NCBI GenBank assembly: GCA_002700405.1 | Contig: PACY01000048.1 | Span: 5,843-31,425 of the forward strand | DNA: 25,583 bases | Reading direction: 5' to 3' | DNA from: Flavobacteriaceae bacterium | Lineage (GTDB): Bacteria > Bacteroidota > Bacteroidia > Flavobacteriales > Flavobacteriaceae | Shown: positions 15,392 to 24,284 of the stretch, piece by piece | Position numbering within the stretch: position 1 is the first letter of the stretch | Layout of the letters: every line of letters starts with the position of its first letter | Position numbers and translations under genes: made by a program | The notes under the pieces: model-generated | The model's database searches: none | What the model was told of the DNA's origin: nothing | What the model saw: the letters and a program-made list of their open reading frames with translations, nothing else

Positions 15392-16417
15392 CTATTTCCA
15401 CCCAGTTTTATCAAATACCTTTATAGCTTCATTTCTATAGGTGCCCAGTTTATTTAAATCTAATTCATCTATTTTGAACTCTCCCCAAGACTGTACTATC
15501 TCTGAAGGCATCACTAAAGGATTAGCAGGGTATTCATAACTATTATTCACGTAAGTTTCTTGAGCTTCTACACTAGTTAAATATTCTAACAATTTAATTG
15601 AATTTTGTTTATTCGGTGCATTTTTTGTCATTGCAAATCCAGAAATATTTATATGACTTCCTCTTTCATTTTCACCTTGATTTGGAAAAAAAACAGAAAC
15701 AGAATTACCAGCATCAACTTCTTGCTGTTTTTCAGAGGATAATAATAAGCCAATATAGTAAGAGTTTACAATGGCGATATCACCTTGACCTGCAGCAATT
15801 GCTTTAACTTGATCCCTGTCATTTCCTTTAGGGTCTCTAGCAAAATTATTTACTATACCCGAAGACCATTTTTCAACCGTCTCTTGGCCAAGATTTGCAT
15901 ACAAAGATGACATTAGTGCTTGATTATATGCATTTGAAGAAGATCTTACAAGAATCCTTCCCTTCCATTTCTCGTCAGCTAAATCTTCATAAGTACTTAA
16001 CTCAGATGCCATAACTCTATCATTACTATAAACAAGAATTCTAGCTCTATATGTAATAGGAATCCAATATCCATTTTTATCTATTAATTCTTTACTTACA
16101 TTATTATTGATTTCATCACTATTAATCTTTTGAAACAATCCCATCTCAGCACCTTTTTGAAGCTTACCAGCATCAACTGTAACAAATAAATCTGCTGGAC
16201 TATTTGCACCTTCATTCTTTAATCTCTCTAAAAGCTCATCAGCATTTGCTTTAATAACATTAACTTTTATTCCTGTCTTTTGTTCAAAATTCTCATATTG
16301 CTTCTTATCAACTTCATAATGTCTTTGACTATAAATATTAATTTCATTAGACTCGTTAGTATCACAACTATAGACTATACATAAAACAGAAAGAATAGAT
16401 ATTAAATAGTTTTTCAT
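15392..16417 (-). CDS. fbpA: Ferric iron ABC transporter, substrate-binding lipoprotein
   Basis: This 341-residue protein is the binding component of the iron importer. It has a lipoprotein signal ending VYSC (Cys18), so it is membrane-anchored rather than free in the periplasm. The start of the mature fold, INIYSQRHYEVDKKQYENFE, is typical of the FutA/IdiA/FbpA ferric-binding family. The adjacent tyrosines that bind Fe3+ are seen in AIVNSYYIGLL (Tyr220, Tyr221), with further candidate tyrosines in YSQRHYE (29-35) and TYRAR (122-126). It is the first gene of fbpABC, preceded by a promoter carrying a perfect Fur-like palindrome, so derepression under iron starvation is likely. Together with the neighbouring TonB receptor operon it would take iron from periplasm to cytoplasm. 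Confidence 0.93.
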   Translation of the reverse strand: MKNYLISILSVLCIVYSCDTNESNEINIYSQRHYEVDKKQYENFEQKTGIKVNVIKANADELLERLKNEGANSPADLFVTVDAGKLQKGAEMGLFQKINSDEINNNVSKELIDKNGYWIPITYRARILVYSNDRVMASELSTYEDLADEKWKGRILVRSSSNAYNQALMSSLYANLGQETVEKWSSGIVNNFARDPKGNDRDQVKAIAAGQGDIAIVNSYYIGLLLSSEKQQEVDAGNSVSVFFPNQGENERGSHINISGFAMTKNAPNKQNSIKLLEYLTSVEAQETYVNNSYEYPANPLVMPSEIVQSWGEFKIDELDLNKLGTYRNEAIKVFDKTGWK

Positions 16418-16446
16418 AATAGATATAAATTTTTTAGGATTGAATT

Positions 16447-16480
16447 CAAATATAAGTAATTGTTTAGAATCATTCTAAAT
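16447..16480 (-). promoter_or_regulatory. Iron-operon promoter with Fur-like operator (fbpABC)
   Basis: The minus-strand -7 box TATATTTG occupies 16454-16447. The perfect 8-1-8 palindrome TTTAGAATCATTCTAAA (16463-16479) lies just upstream, placed as in the DUF4856 operon promoter, with both boxes about 30 bases before the start codon. The core TTAGAAT-C-ATTCTAA has the 7-1-7 form of Fur boxes. Flanking bases (TAAATT on one side, AATTA-like on the other) are also shared between the two promoters. Confidence 0.75.
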
Positions 16481-16539
16481 TAAATAATTAAATTATTAAA
16501 ATGTATATGGAGATTTACAAAATAAATTGATTAATCCCT

Positions 16540-16547
16540 TATCTTTG
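16540..16547 (+). promoter_or_regulatory. -7 promoter element of tRNA-Leu (and possibly the crt operon)
   Basis: TATCTTTG matches TAnnTTTG exactly and sits 16 bases before the mature tRNA-Leu. No good -33 TTG is found at the usual distance. No second -7 match is seen before crtI, so this promoter may also serve the carotenoid genes. Confidence 0.55.
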
Positions 16548-16563
16548 CATTCTAATTTTAGTT

Positions 16564-16648
16564 GCGTACGTGGCGGAATTGGTAGACGCGTTAGGTTGAG
16601 GGCCTAATAACTAAATAAGTTGTGGAAGTTCGAGTCTTCTCGTACGCA
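16564..16648 (+). tRNA. tRNA-Leu (anticodon GAG)
   Basis: This is an 85-base class II tRNA with a long variable arm. The acceptor GCGTACG pairs with CGTACGC, the D arm is GCGGAATTGGTAGACGCG, and the anticodon stem TTAGG pairs with CCTAA around loop TTGAGGG (anticodon GAG at 16598-16600). The T stem GGAAG pairs with CTTCT (one G-T pair) around TTCGAGT. The discriminator is A and CCA is not encoded. crtI begins 25 bases downstream with no hairpin in between. Confidence 0.97.
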
Positions 16649-16673
16649 CAAATGTTATCAATAATAGTTTAAA

Positions 16674-18143
16674 ATGAACAAATCTATATCAATTATTGGT
16701 TCTGGTTTTTCTTCTTTATCTGCTGCATGTTATTTAGCAAAACAGGGATATAAAGTTTCTGTTTATGAAAAAAATAATGATTTTGGAGGAAGAGCACGAC
16801 AAATAAAAGAAAATGGGTTTACATTTGACATGGGGCCAAGCTGGTATTGGATGCCTGATGTATTTGATAGATTTTTTAAAGATTTTAATAAAAAAACTAG
16901 TGATTATTATAAGTTGACTAAGTTAAATCCTGCATATTCTGTCTATTTTGATGAAAATAATACCATTCCAATTGAAGATTCATTAGAAAAAATATGTAAT
17001 AGGTTTGAAAAAATAGAACCTGGAAGTTCAATTAAATTAAAGAAGTTTGTTTTAAATGCAAGAGAAAACTACAAAGTCGCTGTCCTAGATTTATTATATA
17101 AAATGCCTGGAGAATCACCACTAGAATTAATAACCATAGATACAATAAAAAAAGTAAAATACTTCCTAACAAATATAAGAAAAGAGGTAAGGAAAGATTT
17201 TAAAAATCCTATGCTTAGAGCGATTCTTGAATTCCCTGTATTGTTTTTAGGAGCAAAACCATCAGATACTCCTGCCTTTTATAATTTTATGAATTATGCT
17301 GATTTTGGGCTAGGAACATTCCAACCAAAAAACGGATTTTATGATGTAGTTCAAGCAATGATTTCTCTTGGAAAATCTCTTGGGGTTTCTTATGAAAATA
17401 ATTCTGATGTAAAAAAAATTATAACAAATAACAATAAATTAGTAGGTCTAGAAATTAATGATAATTTTATTGGATGTGATATTGTTATTTCTGGAGCAGA
17501 TTATAATTTTACAGAAAAATTACTTCCTAAAAATCTGAGACAGTATAGTAAAAAATATTGGGATAAAAGAATATTGGCACCTTCAGCATTATTATTTTAT
17601 GTAGGGTTTAATAAAAAATTAGATAACATAGAGCATCATAACCTGATCTTTGATACTGATTTTGATCAACATGCAATTGAAATTTATGACAATCCAAAAT
17701 GGCCAACTAATCCATTATCATATGCAAGCTTTACATCTAAAACTCATAAACACACAGCGCCAAAAGGTTGTGAGAATGGATTTTTTCTTATTCCAATTGC
17801 TCCAAATCTTAAAGACAATCAACAAATAAGGGATAAATATTTTGATGTACTAATAAATAAACTTGAAAAAATTACCAAGCAAGATTTAAGAGATAATATT
17901 ATATATAGAAAAAGCTATTGTGTAAGTGATTTTATTAATGATTATAATTCATATAAAGGTAATGCCTATGGATTAGCTAATACATTATTACAAACAGCAT
18001 TTTTAAGGCCAAAACTTAGAAGTAAAAAAGTTAGTAATCTTTATTTCTGTGGACAACTTACAGTACCTGGACCAGGCGTCCCTCCCGCTATTGTATCTGG
18101 AAAACTTGTAAGTGATTTGGTAATAAAATATGAAGAAAATTAA
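16674..18143 (+). CDS. crtI: Phytoene desaturase (CrtI type)
   Basis: This 489-residue FAD enzyme is predicted to desaturate phytoene stepwise to lycopene. The N-terminal dinucleotide-binding motif GSGFSSLSAACYLAKQGYKV (9-28) ends at Glu32, and GGRARQIKENGFTFDMGPSW follows, as is standard for CrtI. The C-terminal bacterial-type phytoene dehydrogenase signature is NLYFCGQLTVPGPGVPPAIV. The length is normal and no substitutions in these motifs stand out. It is the first gene of crtI-crtB-crtZ-crtY and begins 25 bases after tRNA-Leu. Neighbouring genes support phytoene as substrate. CrtI also has homologues acting on other carotenoids (CrtD, CrtO), which is less likely next to crtB. Confidence 0.95.
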   Translation: MNKSISIIGSGFSSLSAACYLAKQGYKVSVYEKNNDFGGRARQIKENGFTFDMGPSWYWMPDVFDRFFKDFNKKTSDYYKLTKLNPAYSVYFDENNTIPIEDSLEKICNRFEKIEPGSSIKLKKFVLNARENYKVAVLDLLYKMPGESPLELITIDTIKKVKYFLTNIRKEVRKDFKNPMLRAILEFPVLFLGAKPSDTPAFYNFMNYADFGLGTFQPKNGFYDVVQAMISLGKSLGVSYENNSDVKKIITNNNKLVGLEINDNFIGCDIVISGADYNFTEKLLPKNLRQYSKKYWDKRILAPSALLFYVGFNKKLDNIEHHNLIFDTDFDQHAIEIYDNPKWPTNPLSYASFTSKTHKHTAPKGCENGFFLIPIAPNLKDNQQIRDKYFDVLINKLEKITKQDLRDNIIYRKSYCVSDFINDYNSYKGNAYGLANTLLQTAFLRPKLRSKKVSNLYFCGQLTVPGPGVPPAIVSGKLVSDLVIKYEEN

Positions 18144-18183
18144 AAATTATTTTTAAATTGTAAATATATTAGAGTTTTAAAAA

Positions 18184-19023
18184 ATGAAAAAAATATTTGA
18201 TGAAGTTTCGTATAGCTGCAGTAAGAAGGTTACAAATACTTATAGCACATCATTTTCAATGGCCTGTAAAATGCTGTCAAAAAATATACGAAAAGACATA
18301 TATAATATTTACGGTTTTGTAAGATTTGCTGATGAAATCGTTGATTCATTTCATGATTATGATAGAAATATGCTTTTTGAAGAATTTAATAATGATTTAG
18401 AGAGAGCATTAGAAAATAAGATACATTTAAATCCTATATTAAACTCATTTCAAATAACCTATCACAAATACAACATTAATAAAGAGCTTGTAGATGCATT
18501 TATGGATAGTATGAGGAAAGACCTCACAGTTACCAAATATAATACACAGAAGGAATATGAAAATTATATCTATGGATCGGCAGATGTAGTAGGCTTAATG
18601 TGTCTTAAAGTTTTTGTAAAAGGAGATGAAAAAAAATATAAAACACTTAAAGATTATGCTATGCGATTAGGCTCTGCATTTCAAAAAGTAAATTTCTTAA
18701 GAGACTATAAATCAGATCTTGAAATATTAAAAAGATCTTATTTCCCAAACATTCAATTAAACAATCTAGATGAGAGTACTAAAAAAGAAATTATTAGCGA
18801 TATTGAAATGGATTTTAAAAAAGGCTTAATGGGTATAAAATTACTTCCAATTGACGCTAAATTTGGAGTTTTTATGGCTTACAGGTATTACAATCAATTA
18901 TTGAAAAAACTTAAAAAAACACCTGCGCCAGAGATAAAAAATGCAAGAGTTAGAGTTCCTAATCTAAAAAAAGTTGAACTTCTTACGAGAAGTTATGTGA
19001 AATATCAATTAAACCTATTGTAA
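18184..19023 (+). CDS. crtB: Phytoene synthase
   Basis: This 279-residue enzyme is predicted to condense two molecules of geranylgeranyl diphosphate head-to-head into phytoene, the first committed carotenoid step. The two Asp-rich Mg2+/diphosphate-binding motifs are DEIVD (50-54) and DYKSD (174-178, in NFLRDYKSDLE). The N-terminal STSFSMACKML is also family-typical. The length agrees with short Bacteroidota CrtB proteins. It follows crtI after 40 bases and its stop codon abuts the crtZ start. Squalene synthase-type relatives exist, but the position beside crtI and crtY favours phytoene synthase. A gene for geranylgeranyl diphosphate synthase is not in this window. Confidence 0.95.
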   Translation: MKKIFDEVSYSCSKKVTNTYSTSFSMACKMLSKNIRKDIYNIYGFVRFADEIVDSFHDYDRNMLFEEFNNDLERALENKIHLNPILNSFQITYHKYNINKELVDAFMDSMRKDLTVTKYNTQKEYENYIYGSADVVGLMCLKVFVKGDEKKYKTLKDYAMRLGSAFQKVNFLRDYKSDLEILKRSYFPNIQLNNLDESTKKEIISDIEMDFKKGLMGIKLLPIDAKFGVFMAYRYYNQLLKKLKKTPAPEIKNARVRVPNLKKVELLTRSYVKYQLNLL

Positions 19024-19482
19024 ATGGAAACTATAAATTGGATTATAGTATTTATCTCAACCTTCTGTTTTATGGAGTTTATGGCATGGTTTTCACATAA
19101 GTATGTTATGCATGGTTTTCTGTGGAATGTTCATAAAGATCATCATAAAAAAGATCACAACTCCTGGTGGGAAAGAAATGATTTATTTTTTATTTTTTAT
19201 GCGCTTGTAAGTATGAGTTTCTTCTATTCTGAAGTTGAATATGGTTTTATTTATGGGTTTGCTATTGGTTTTGGGATTTTTGCATATGGATTAACATATT
19301 TCCTTGTTCATGACATACTAATTCACCAACGATTTAAATTATTTAGAAACACCAATAATTGGTATGCTAAAGCAGTTAGGCGTGCTCATAAAATGCATCA
19401 TAAACATATAGGAAAAGAAGATGGAGAATGTTTTGGCATGCTATTACCTCCGTTAAAATATTTTAGAGACTATTATAAATAG
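19024..19482 (+). CDS. crtZ: Beta-carotene hydroxylase (CrtZ type)
   Basis: This 152-residue di-iron membrane enzyme is predicted to hydroxylate the 3 and 3' positions of beta-carotene rings to give zeaxanthin. The histidine motifs of the fatty-acid hydroxylase superfamily are complete: HKYVMH (25-30), HKDHH (37-41), HDILIH, and HKMHH near the C-terminus. Hydrophobic stretches lie near residues 5-20, 54-68 and 75-102. Its ATG directly follows the crtB stop codon, and crtY begins 24 bases later. This gene makes zeaxanthin rather than beta-carotene the likely end product of the cluster, unless a ketolase encoded elsewhere acts further. Confidence 0.95.
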   Translation: METINWIIVFISTFCFMEFMAWFSHKYVMHGFLWNVHKDHHKKDHNSWWERNDLFFIFYALVSMSFFYSEVEYGFIYGFAIGFGIFAYGLTYFLVHDILIHQRFKLFRNTNNWYAKAVRRAHKMHHKHIGKEDGECFGMLLPPLKYFRDYYK

Positions 19483-19506
19483 TAGCATATAATATCTACA
19501 ACGAAT

Positions 19507-20667
19507 ATGAAAAATTCTTGCTTTAAATATATTATTGTAGGTGCAGGAACTTCTGGATTACATTTAATAAAATCAATTTCTGAAGATAAATTCTTTAGAG
19601 AGAAAAAAATTTTATTGATAGATAAATCATTGGAAAACAATGAGGAAAAATGCTATTCATTTTGGGAAAAAGGCAAAGGTAAATGGGATAAAATCATTAC
19701 AAAATCATGGTCAAATGGATATTTTATATCTAAAGATCATCTAATTAATCTTGATTTAAAAGATTATAAATACAAGATGATAAAATCTATAGATTTTCAT
19801 AAATATGTAAAAAAATGCATCTCATCACATAATAATATAGAGTTTATTAAGGATGACGTAATAAACATAAGAAAAGAGAATAATCAAGTAATAGTTGTAG
19901 GTAATAAAACCAACTATATCTGTGATCATGTATTTGACAGTAGAATTCCCAATGATATAAGCTTAAATAATCATATTTCAATAAAACAACATTTTAAGGG
20001 TTGGATTATTAAAACTGATGTGCCAAAATTTGATTCAAAGACATTTACAATAATGGATTATAGAATACGAGATATTGACAAGACAGCATTTACCTATATA
20101 TTACCAATATCTAATAAAAAGGCGCTTGTTGAATACACATACTTTACAAAAGAATTGGTAGATTCAAAGGAGTATGATTTGAAATTAAAAAAATATATAA
20201 AGAATATATTAAAAATCAATAATTACTCTATTATAAACGAAGAATATGGGGTAATTCCTATGACTAATTATCCGTTTTTTAATCATACAAAGGACAGGAT
20301 CACCAAAATAGGAACAGCAGGCGGATGGGTTAAACCTTCAACAGGATACTCATTTAAGAATTCTGAAAGAAATAGCAAAAAAATAGTTGGGCAATTAAAA
20401 AAAGGAGTTACTCTAATTAAAATTAAAAGCAAATTAAAGTATTATCATATGGATAAAATATTTTTAGATGTATTAGAAAAAAATAATTGGTTTGGGGAAA
20501 AATTATTTTCTTTATTATTTAGAAATAATACAACTAATAAAATATTTGAATTTTTAGATGAGAAAAGTAATTTTTTTAGTGAATTAAAAATAATTAAATC
20601 ATTGTTTTCAATTCATTTTATTAAAAGCTTCTTAAGACATTTATTTACTGGTTTAAAAGCAAACTAA
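19507..20667 (+). CDS. crtY: Lycopene beta-cyclase (CrtY type)
   Basis: This 386-residue flavoprotein is predicted to cyclise both ends of lycopene to give beta-carotene. Motifs are the dinucleotide-binding GAGTSG (12-17), DSRIPN, LVEYTYF (the counterpart of the catalytic acidic motif in lycopene cyclases), EYGVIPMT, and TAGGWVKPSTGYSF near the C-terminal third. Length fits CrtY. It closes the crt operon and would act before CrtZ in the pathway although its gene comes last. Its stop codon overlaps that of the convergent aconitase gene by four bases, leaving no space for a terminator between them. Confidence 0.94.
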   Translation: MKNSCFKYIIVGAGTSGLHLIKSISEDKFFREKKILLIDKSLENNEEKCYSFWEKGKGKWDKIITKSWSNGYFISKDHLINLDLKDYKYKMIKSIDFHKYVKKCISSHNNIEFIKDDVINIRKENNQVIVVGNKTNYICDHVFDSRIPNDISLNNHISIKQHFKGWIIKTDVPKFDSKTFTIMDYRIRDIDKTAFTYILPISNKKALVEYTYFTKELVDSKEYDLKLKKYIKNILKINNYSIINEEYGVIPMTNYPFFNHTKDRITKIGTAGGWVKPSTGYSFKNSERNSKKIVGQLKKGVTLIKIKSKLKYYHMDKIFLDVLEKNNWFGEKLFSLLFRNNTTNKIFEFLDEKSNFFSELKIIKSLFSIHFIKSFLRHLFTGLKAN

Positions 20668-22922
20668 CGGGCACGTCTTTTTATAAGGTTTAAAGCAGAA
20701 CCTAAATTATACCATTCAATTTGTGAAGAATTATATGAATGATTTAACTTAATAACATCATATGAGCCATCATCATGTTTTAATCTGACCTTTAGGTGTC
20801 TTGAAGGAGAGAAATCCTTTAAGTCAATAAATGAGATCCTATCATTTTCCTGAATTAAGTTATAATCAGATTCATTTGAAAATGTTAAAGCTAACATTCC
20901 TTGTTTTTTTAGATTTGTTTCATGAATTCTGGCAAATGATTTAACTATTACAGCGCAAACACCTAAATGTCTTGGCTCCATTGCTGCATGCTCTCTAGAA
21001 GAGCCTTCGCCATAATTGTGATCACCAACAACAACTGTATCTATTCCTTTAGATTTATAAAACCTCTGAACATCTGGAACACCACCATATTCTCCAGTAA
21101 GTTGATTTTTTACAAAATTTGTTTTTTTATTAAATGCATTAACAGCTCCTATTAAACAATTATTAGATATGTTGTCTAAATGTCCTCTATATCTTAGCCA
21201 AGGACCTGCCATAGATATATGATCAGTTGTACATTTACCAAAAGCCTTTATTAAAAGTCTCGCATCATTGATATGATTACCAATTGGCTTAAATGGCTCC
21301 AACAACTGTAATCTTTCTGATTTAGGATTTACTTTAACTTCAATTTTATTTCCATCATCAATTGGCTCAATATAGCCAGAATCCTCACAATCAAAACCAT
21401 CTTTTGGTAATTCAAAACCAGATGGAGGATCTAATTTAACCTCTTCTCCATCTTCATTAACTAAGCTATCACTTAATGGGTCAAAATCAAGTCTTCCAGA
21501 AATTGCAATTGCAGCTACTATTTCTGGAGAACCAACAAATGCATGTGTGTTTGGATTACCATCCGCTCTTTTTGAAAAATTTCTGTTAAATGAATGAATT
21601 ATTGTATTCTTCTCTTCACCCTTTAAATCACTTCTATCCCATTGACCAATGCATGGGCCACAAGCATTAGTAAATATTGTAGCATCTAAATCTTCAAATA
21701 TTTTAAGTATTCCATCTCTTTCAGCTGTATATCTAACTTGTTCAGAGCCAGGATTAATTCCAAAATCTGATTTTGTTTTTAATTTTTTTTCTAGTGCTTG
21801 TTTAGCTATTGAAGCTGCTCTAGTTAAATCTTCATATGATGAATTCGTACAAGAACCTATTAATCCCCAATCAACTTTTAAAGGCCAGTCATTTTTCTTA
21901 GCCTTTTTAGCCATTTCTGAAATTGGTGTAGCTAAATCAGGTGTAAATGGACCATTTAAATGTGGCTTTAACTCACTTAAATCAATTTCTATTAATTGGT
22001 CAAAATATTTTTCAGGATTTCTATAAACTTCCTCATCACCTGTTAGATATTCTTTAATTTTATTTGCGGAATCAGCTATTTTACTTCTTCCAGTTGCTCT
22101 TAAATACCTTTCCATAGATTCATCATAACCAAAAGTGGATGTAGTAGCCCCAACTTCAGCACCCATATTGCATATTGTACCCTTTCCAGTAGCTGACATA
22201 GATTGTGCTCCAGGACCAAAGTATTCAATAATATATCCTGTACCTCCTTTAACAGATAAAATTCCTGCGACTTTTAAAATAACATCTTTTGGGGCAGTCC
22301 AGCCTGAAAGCTCACCTGTTAACTTGACGCCAATAATTTTTGGGAATTTTAACTCCCAAGGCATTCCTGCCATTACATCTACAGCATCTGCGCCTCCTAC
22401 TCCAATTGCTACCATACCTAATCCCCCAGCATTTACTGTGTGAGAATCAGTTCCAATCATCATTCCACCAGGAAATGCATAATTTTCTAATACTACTTGA
22501 TGAATAATTCCTGCACCAGGTTTCCAAAATCCTATTCCATACTTGTTAGAGACTGTTTTTAAAAACTCAAAGACTTCACTGCTCACAGAATTTGCTCTTT
22601 TTAAGTCTTTTTTAGCACCATGTTTCGCCAAAATTAAATGATCGCAATGTACAGTCGTAGGAACAGATACTTTAGATTTACCCGCCTGCATAAATTGTAA
22701 AAGAGCCATTTGTGCTGTGGCATCCTGACAAGCTATTCTATCAGGTTTAAAATCTACATAATCTTTGCCTCTTACAAATGGTTTGTCAAAGTTATTCCAT
22801 AAATGAGAATAAAGTATTTTTTCTGAAAGAGTTAAAGGAGTTTTAATATATCTTCTTGCATTGTCAACATTCTTAACAATGTCCTGATAAACCTTTTCAA
22901 TCATCTCAAAATCAAAAACCAT
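20664..22922 (-). CDS. Aconitate hydratase (mitochondrial-type aconitase)
   Basis: This 752-residue [4Fe-4S] enzyme interconverts citrate and isocitrate in the citric acid cycle. The three cluster cysteines are at Cys358 (LIGSCTNSSYED) and Cys421/Cys424 (NACGPCIGQW), at the positions found in mitochondrial aconitase. Other motifs are ACQDATAQMALLQF, VPTTVHCDHL, MIGTDSHTVNAGGLG in the N-terminal half, and GDHNYGEGSSREHAAMEPR in the C-terminal swivel domain. The start at 22922 is 6 bases after the surA stop, so it appears to be the distal gene of the foldase operon. The iron-sulfur requirement links it indirectly to the neighbouring iron-uptake genes, but no Fur-like site is seen upstream of it. 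Confidence 0.96.
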   Translation of the reverse strand: MVFDFEMIEKVYQDIVKNVDNARRYIKTPLTLSEKILYSHLWNNFDKPFVRGKDYVDFKPDRIACQDATAQMALLQFMQAGKSKVSVPTTVHCDHLILAKHGAKKDLKRANSVSSEVFEFLKTVSNKYGIGFWKPGAGIIHQVVLENYAFPGGMMIGTDSHTVNAGGLGMVAIGVGGADAVDVMAGMPWELKFPKIIGVKLTGELSGWTAPKDVILKVAGILSVKGGTGYIIEYFGPGAQSMSATGKGTICNMGAEVGATTSTFGYDESMERYLRATGRSKIADSANKIKEYLTGDEEVYRNPEKYFDQLIEIDLSELKPHLNGPFTPDLATPISEMAKKAKKNDWPLKVDWGLIGSCTNSSYEDLTRAASIAKQALEKKLKTKSDFGINPGSEQVRYTAERDGILKIFEDLDATIFTNACGPCIGQWDRSDLKGEEKNTIIHSFNRNFSKRADGNPNTHAFVGSPEIVAAIAISGRLDFDPLSDSLVNEDGEEVKLDPPSGFELPKDGFDCEDSGYIEPIDDGNKIEVKVNPKSERLQLLEPFKPIGNHINDARLLIKAFGKCTTDHISMAGPWLRYRGHLDNISNNCLIGAVNAFNKKTNFVKNQLTGEYGGVPDVQRFYKSKGIDTVVVGDHNYGEGSSREHAAMEPRHLGVCAVIVKSFARIHETNLKKQGMLALTFSNESDYNLIQENDRISFIDLKDFSPSRHLKVRLKHDDGSYDVIKLNHSYNSSQIEWYNLGSALNLIKRRAR

Positions 22923-22928
22923 AAAAAA

Positions 22929-24284
22929 CTATTTTTTTAACCAATTACTATAGAAATTACAAGCCCTATGCTCCATAGATATCTTAATAAATGTTTCATT
23001 AATTTTATCATCCTGCCATTTTTCAATTTCTTTTAGCTGCTTATTTTGTAATGCTAGCTTTTGAATCTTTAAATAATCCTTAGAAAAATCTGCAACATGT
23101 TCATCATACCTATTAGAAACAGAAAGAATTTTAAATTTTATTGGATTCACTCTGTCTTCATCTTGATAAACAATACTTATTTCACCTTCTTTTAAATTTG
23201 AAATTTGAGAATATAACTCAGGATCCATCTTTGTTAATTCAAAACTATAGTCTTGAGTCTCAGGATTTATAAGAAGTCCTCCATCATATTTTGTTTCTTT
23301 CTCATCACTAGCATCTCTAGCAGCATCAGAAAATGTTAAATCTCCTGAAACTATCCTCTCTCTAATATTTTCAATTTTTTCTTTAGCCTCTTTGATTTCT
23401 TTTGAGTTTACTTTTGGTCTCAATAAAATATGTCTAACATCATATTCCTGTCCACGAATCTTTTCTAACAAAATAATATGATATCCAAATTCTGTTTCAA
23501 AAGGCTCAGATATTTCTCCTTCTTCAAGAGAAAAGGCAACTTCATTAAACTCTTTAACCATTGGAGACCTTTTTCTGTTTATTGTATATTTACCTCCATT
23601 TCTTCTTGAAGGCAAATCATCACTATATAGCACTGCTTTTGTAACAAAACTTGCACCATTTTCAACTACATCAGCTTTGAATTGTCTTAACCTATCAACT
23701 ACTTTTTCTTTTTCTTCTTCAGTAGTTTTAGGAATAATTACAATTTGTGAAACTCTCAATTCTGTACCAAAAATAGGCCTATCTGCTTTTGGTATTAATT
23801 TAAAAAATTGTCTAACTTCTTCTGGTGTAACTTCAATATCTTGAATTATAGACTCTTGCATTTTTTTTGCAAGTTCAGAGTTTTTATTTAACTCAAACAT
23901 CTCAGTTCTTAATTCCTGCTCTGAACTCTTATTGTAATACTCAATTAGTTTATCCATAGAGCCTATCTGTTGAGCAAACATATCAATCTGCTGATCTACA
24001 TATGATTGTATTTCAGCATTATTAACTACAATACTATCCTGCACAGCATGATGTTGGTATAATTTATCCTCTAATAATTTACCAAATATTTGACATCGAG
24101 TAATATCTTTAGTTGAAACACCAGATACCTTTAATTGCGCAAATTGTTTATCAATATCTGATTCTAATACAACAAAATCGCCTATTACAGCAGCTACTCC
24201 ATCAATCTTTACCCTATTAGTATCCTGACCAATTATTGTGTTTGAAATAAAAAACAATAAGCAAATTATAGTATATCTATTCAT
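22929..24284 (-). CDS. surA: SurA-type periplasmic peptidyl-prolyl isomerase/chaperone
   Basis: This 451-residue periplasmic protein has a cleavable signal (cleavage near IIGQD, residue 20) and a SurA N-terminal helical domain beginning KIDGVAAVIGDFVVLESDI. Two parvulin (PpiC) domains follow: one about 175-275 (LRVSQIVIIP, NGGKYTINRK, EISEPFETEFGYHIILLEK) and one about 282-385 (YDVRHILLRPK, DGGLLINPET). SurA escorts unfolded outer-membrane proteins such as TonB receptors to the BAM machinery. It overlaps the upstream lipoprotein gene by 8 bases and aconitase follows after 6. A run of related foldase genes is typical of Flavobacteriia and suggests a dedicated outer-membrane biogenesis operon. 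Confidence 0.93.
   Translation of the reverse strand: MNRYTIICLLFFISNTIIGQDTNRVKIDGVAAVIGDFVVLESDIDKQFAQLKVSGVSTKDITRCQIFGKLLEDKLYQHHAVQDSIVVNNAEIQSYVDQQIDMFAQQIGSMDKLIEYYNKSSEQELRTEMFELNKNSELAKKMQESIIQDIEVTPEEVRQFFKLIPKADRPIFGTELRVSQIVIIPKTTEEEKEKVVDRLRQFKADVVENGASFVTKAVLYSDDLPSRRNGGKYTINRKRSPMVKEFNEVAFSLEEGEISEPFETEFGYHIILLEKIRGQEYDVRHILLRPKVNSKEIKEAKEKIENIRERIVSGDLTFSDAARDASDEKETKYDGGLLINPETQDYSFELTKMDPELYSQISNLKEGEISIVYQDEDRVNPIKFKILSVSNRYDEHVADFSKDYLKIQKLALQNKQLKEIEKWQDDKINETFIKISMEHRACNFYSNWLKK

Noticed and set aside
21649..22443. Open frames on the plus strand opposite the aconitase gene
   Set aside because: They mirror a well-conserved coding sequence, show no domain features and have no promoter or start context.
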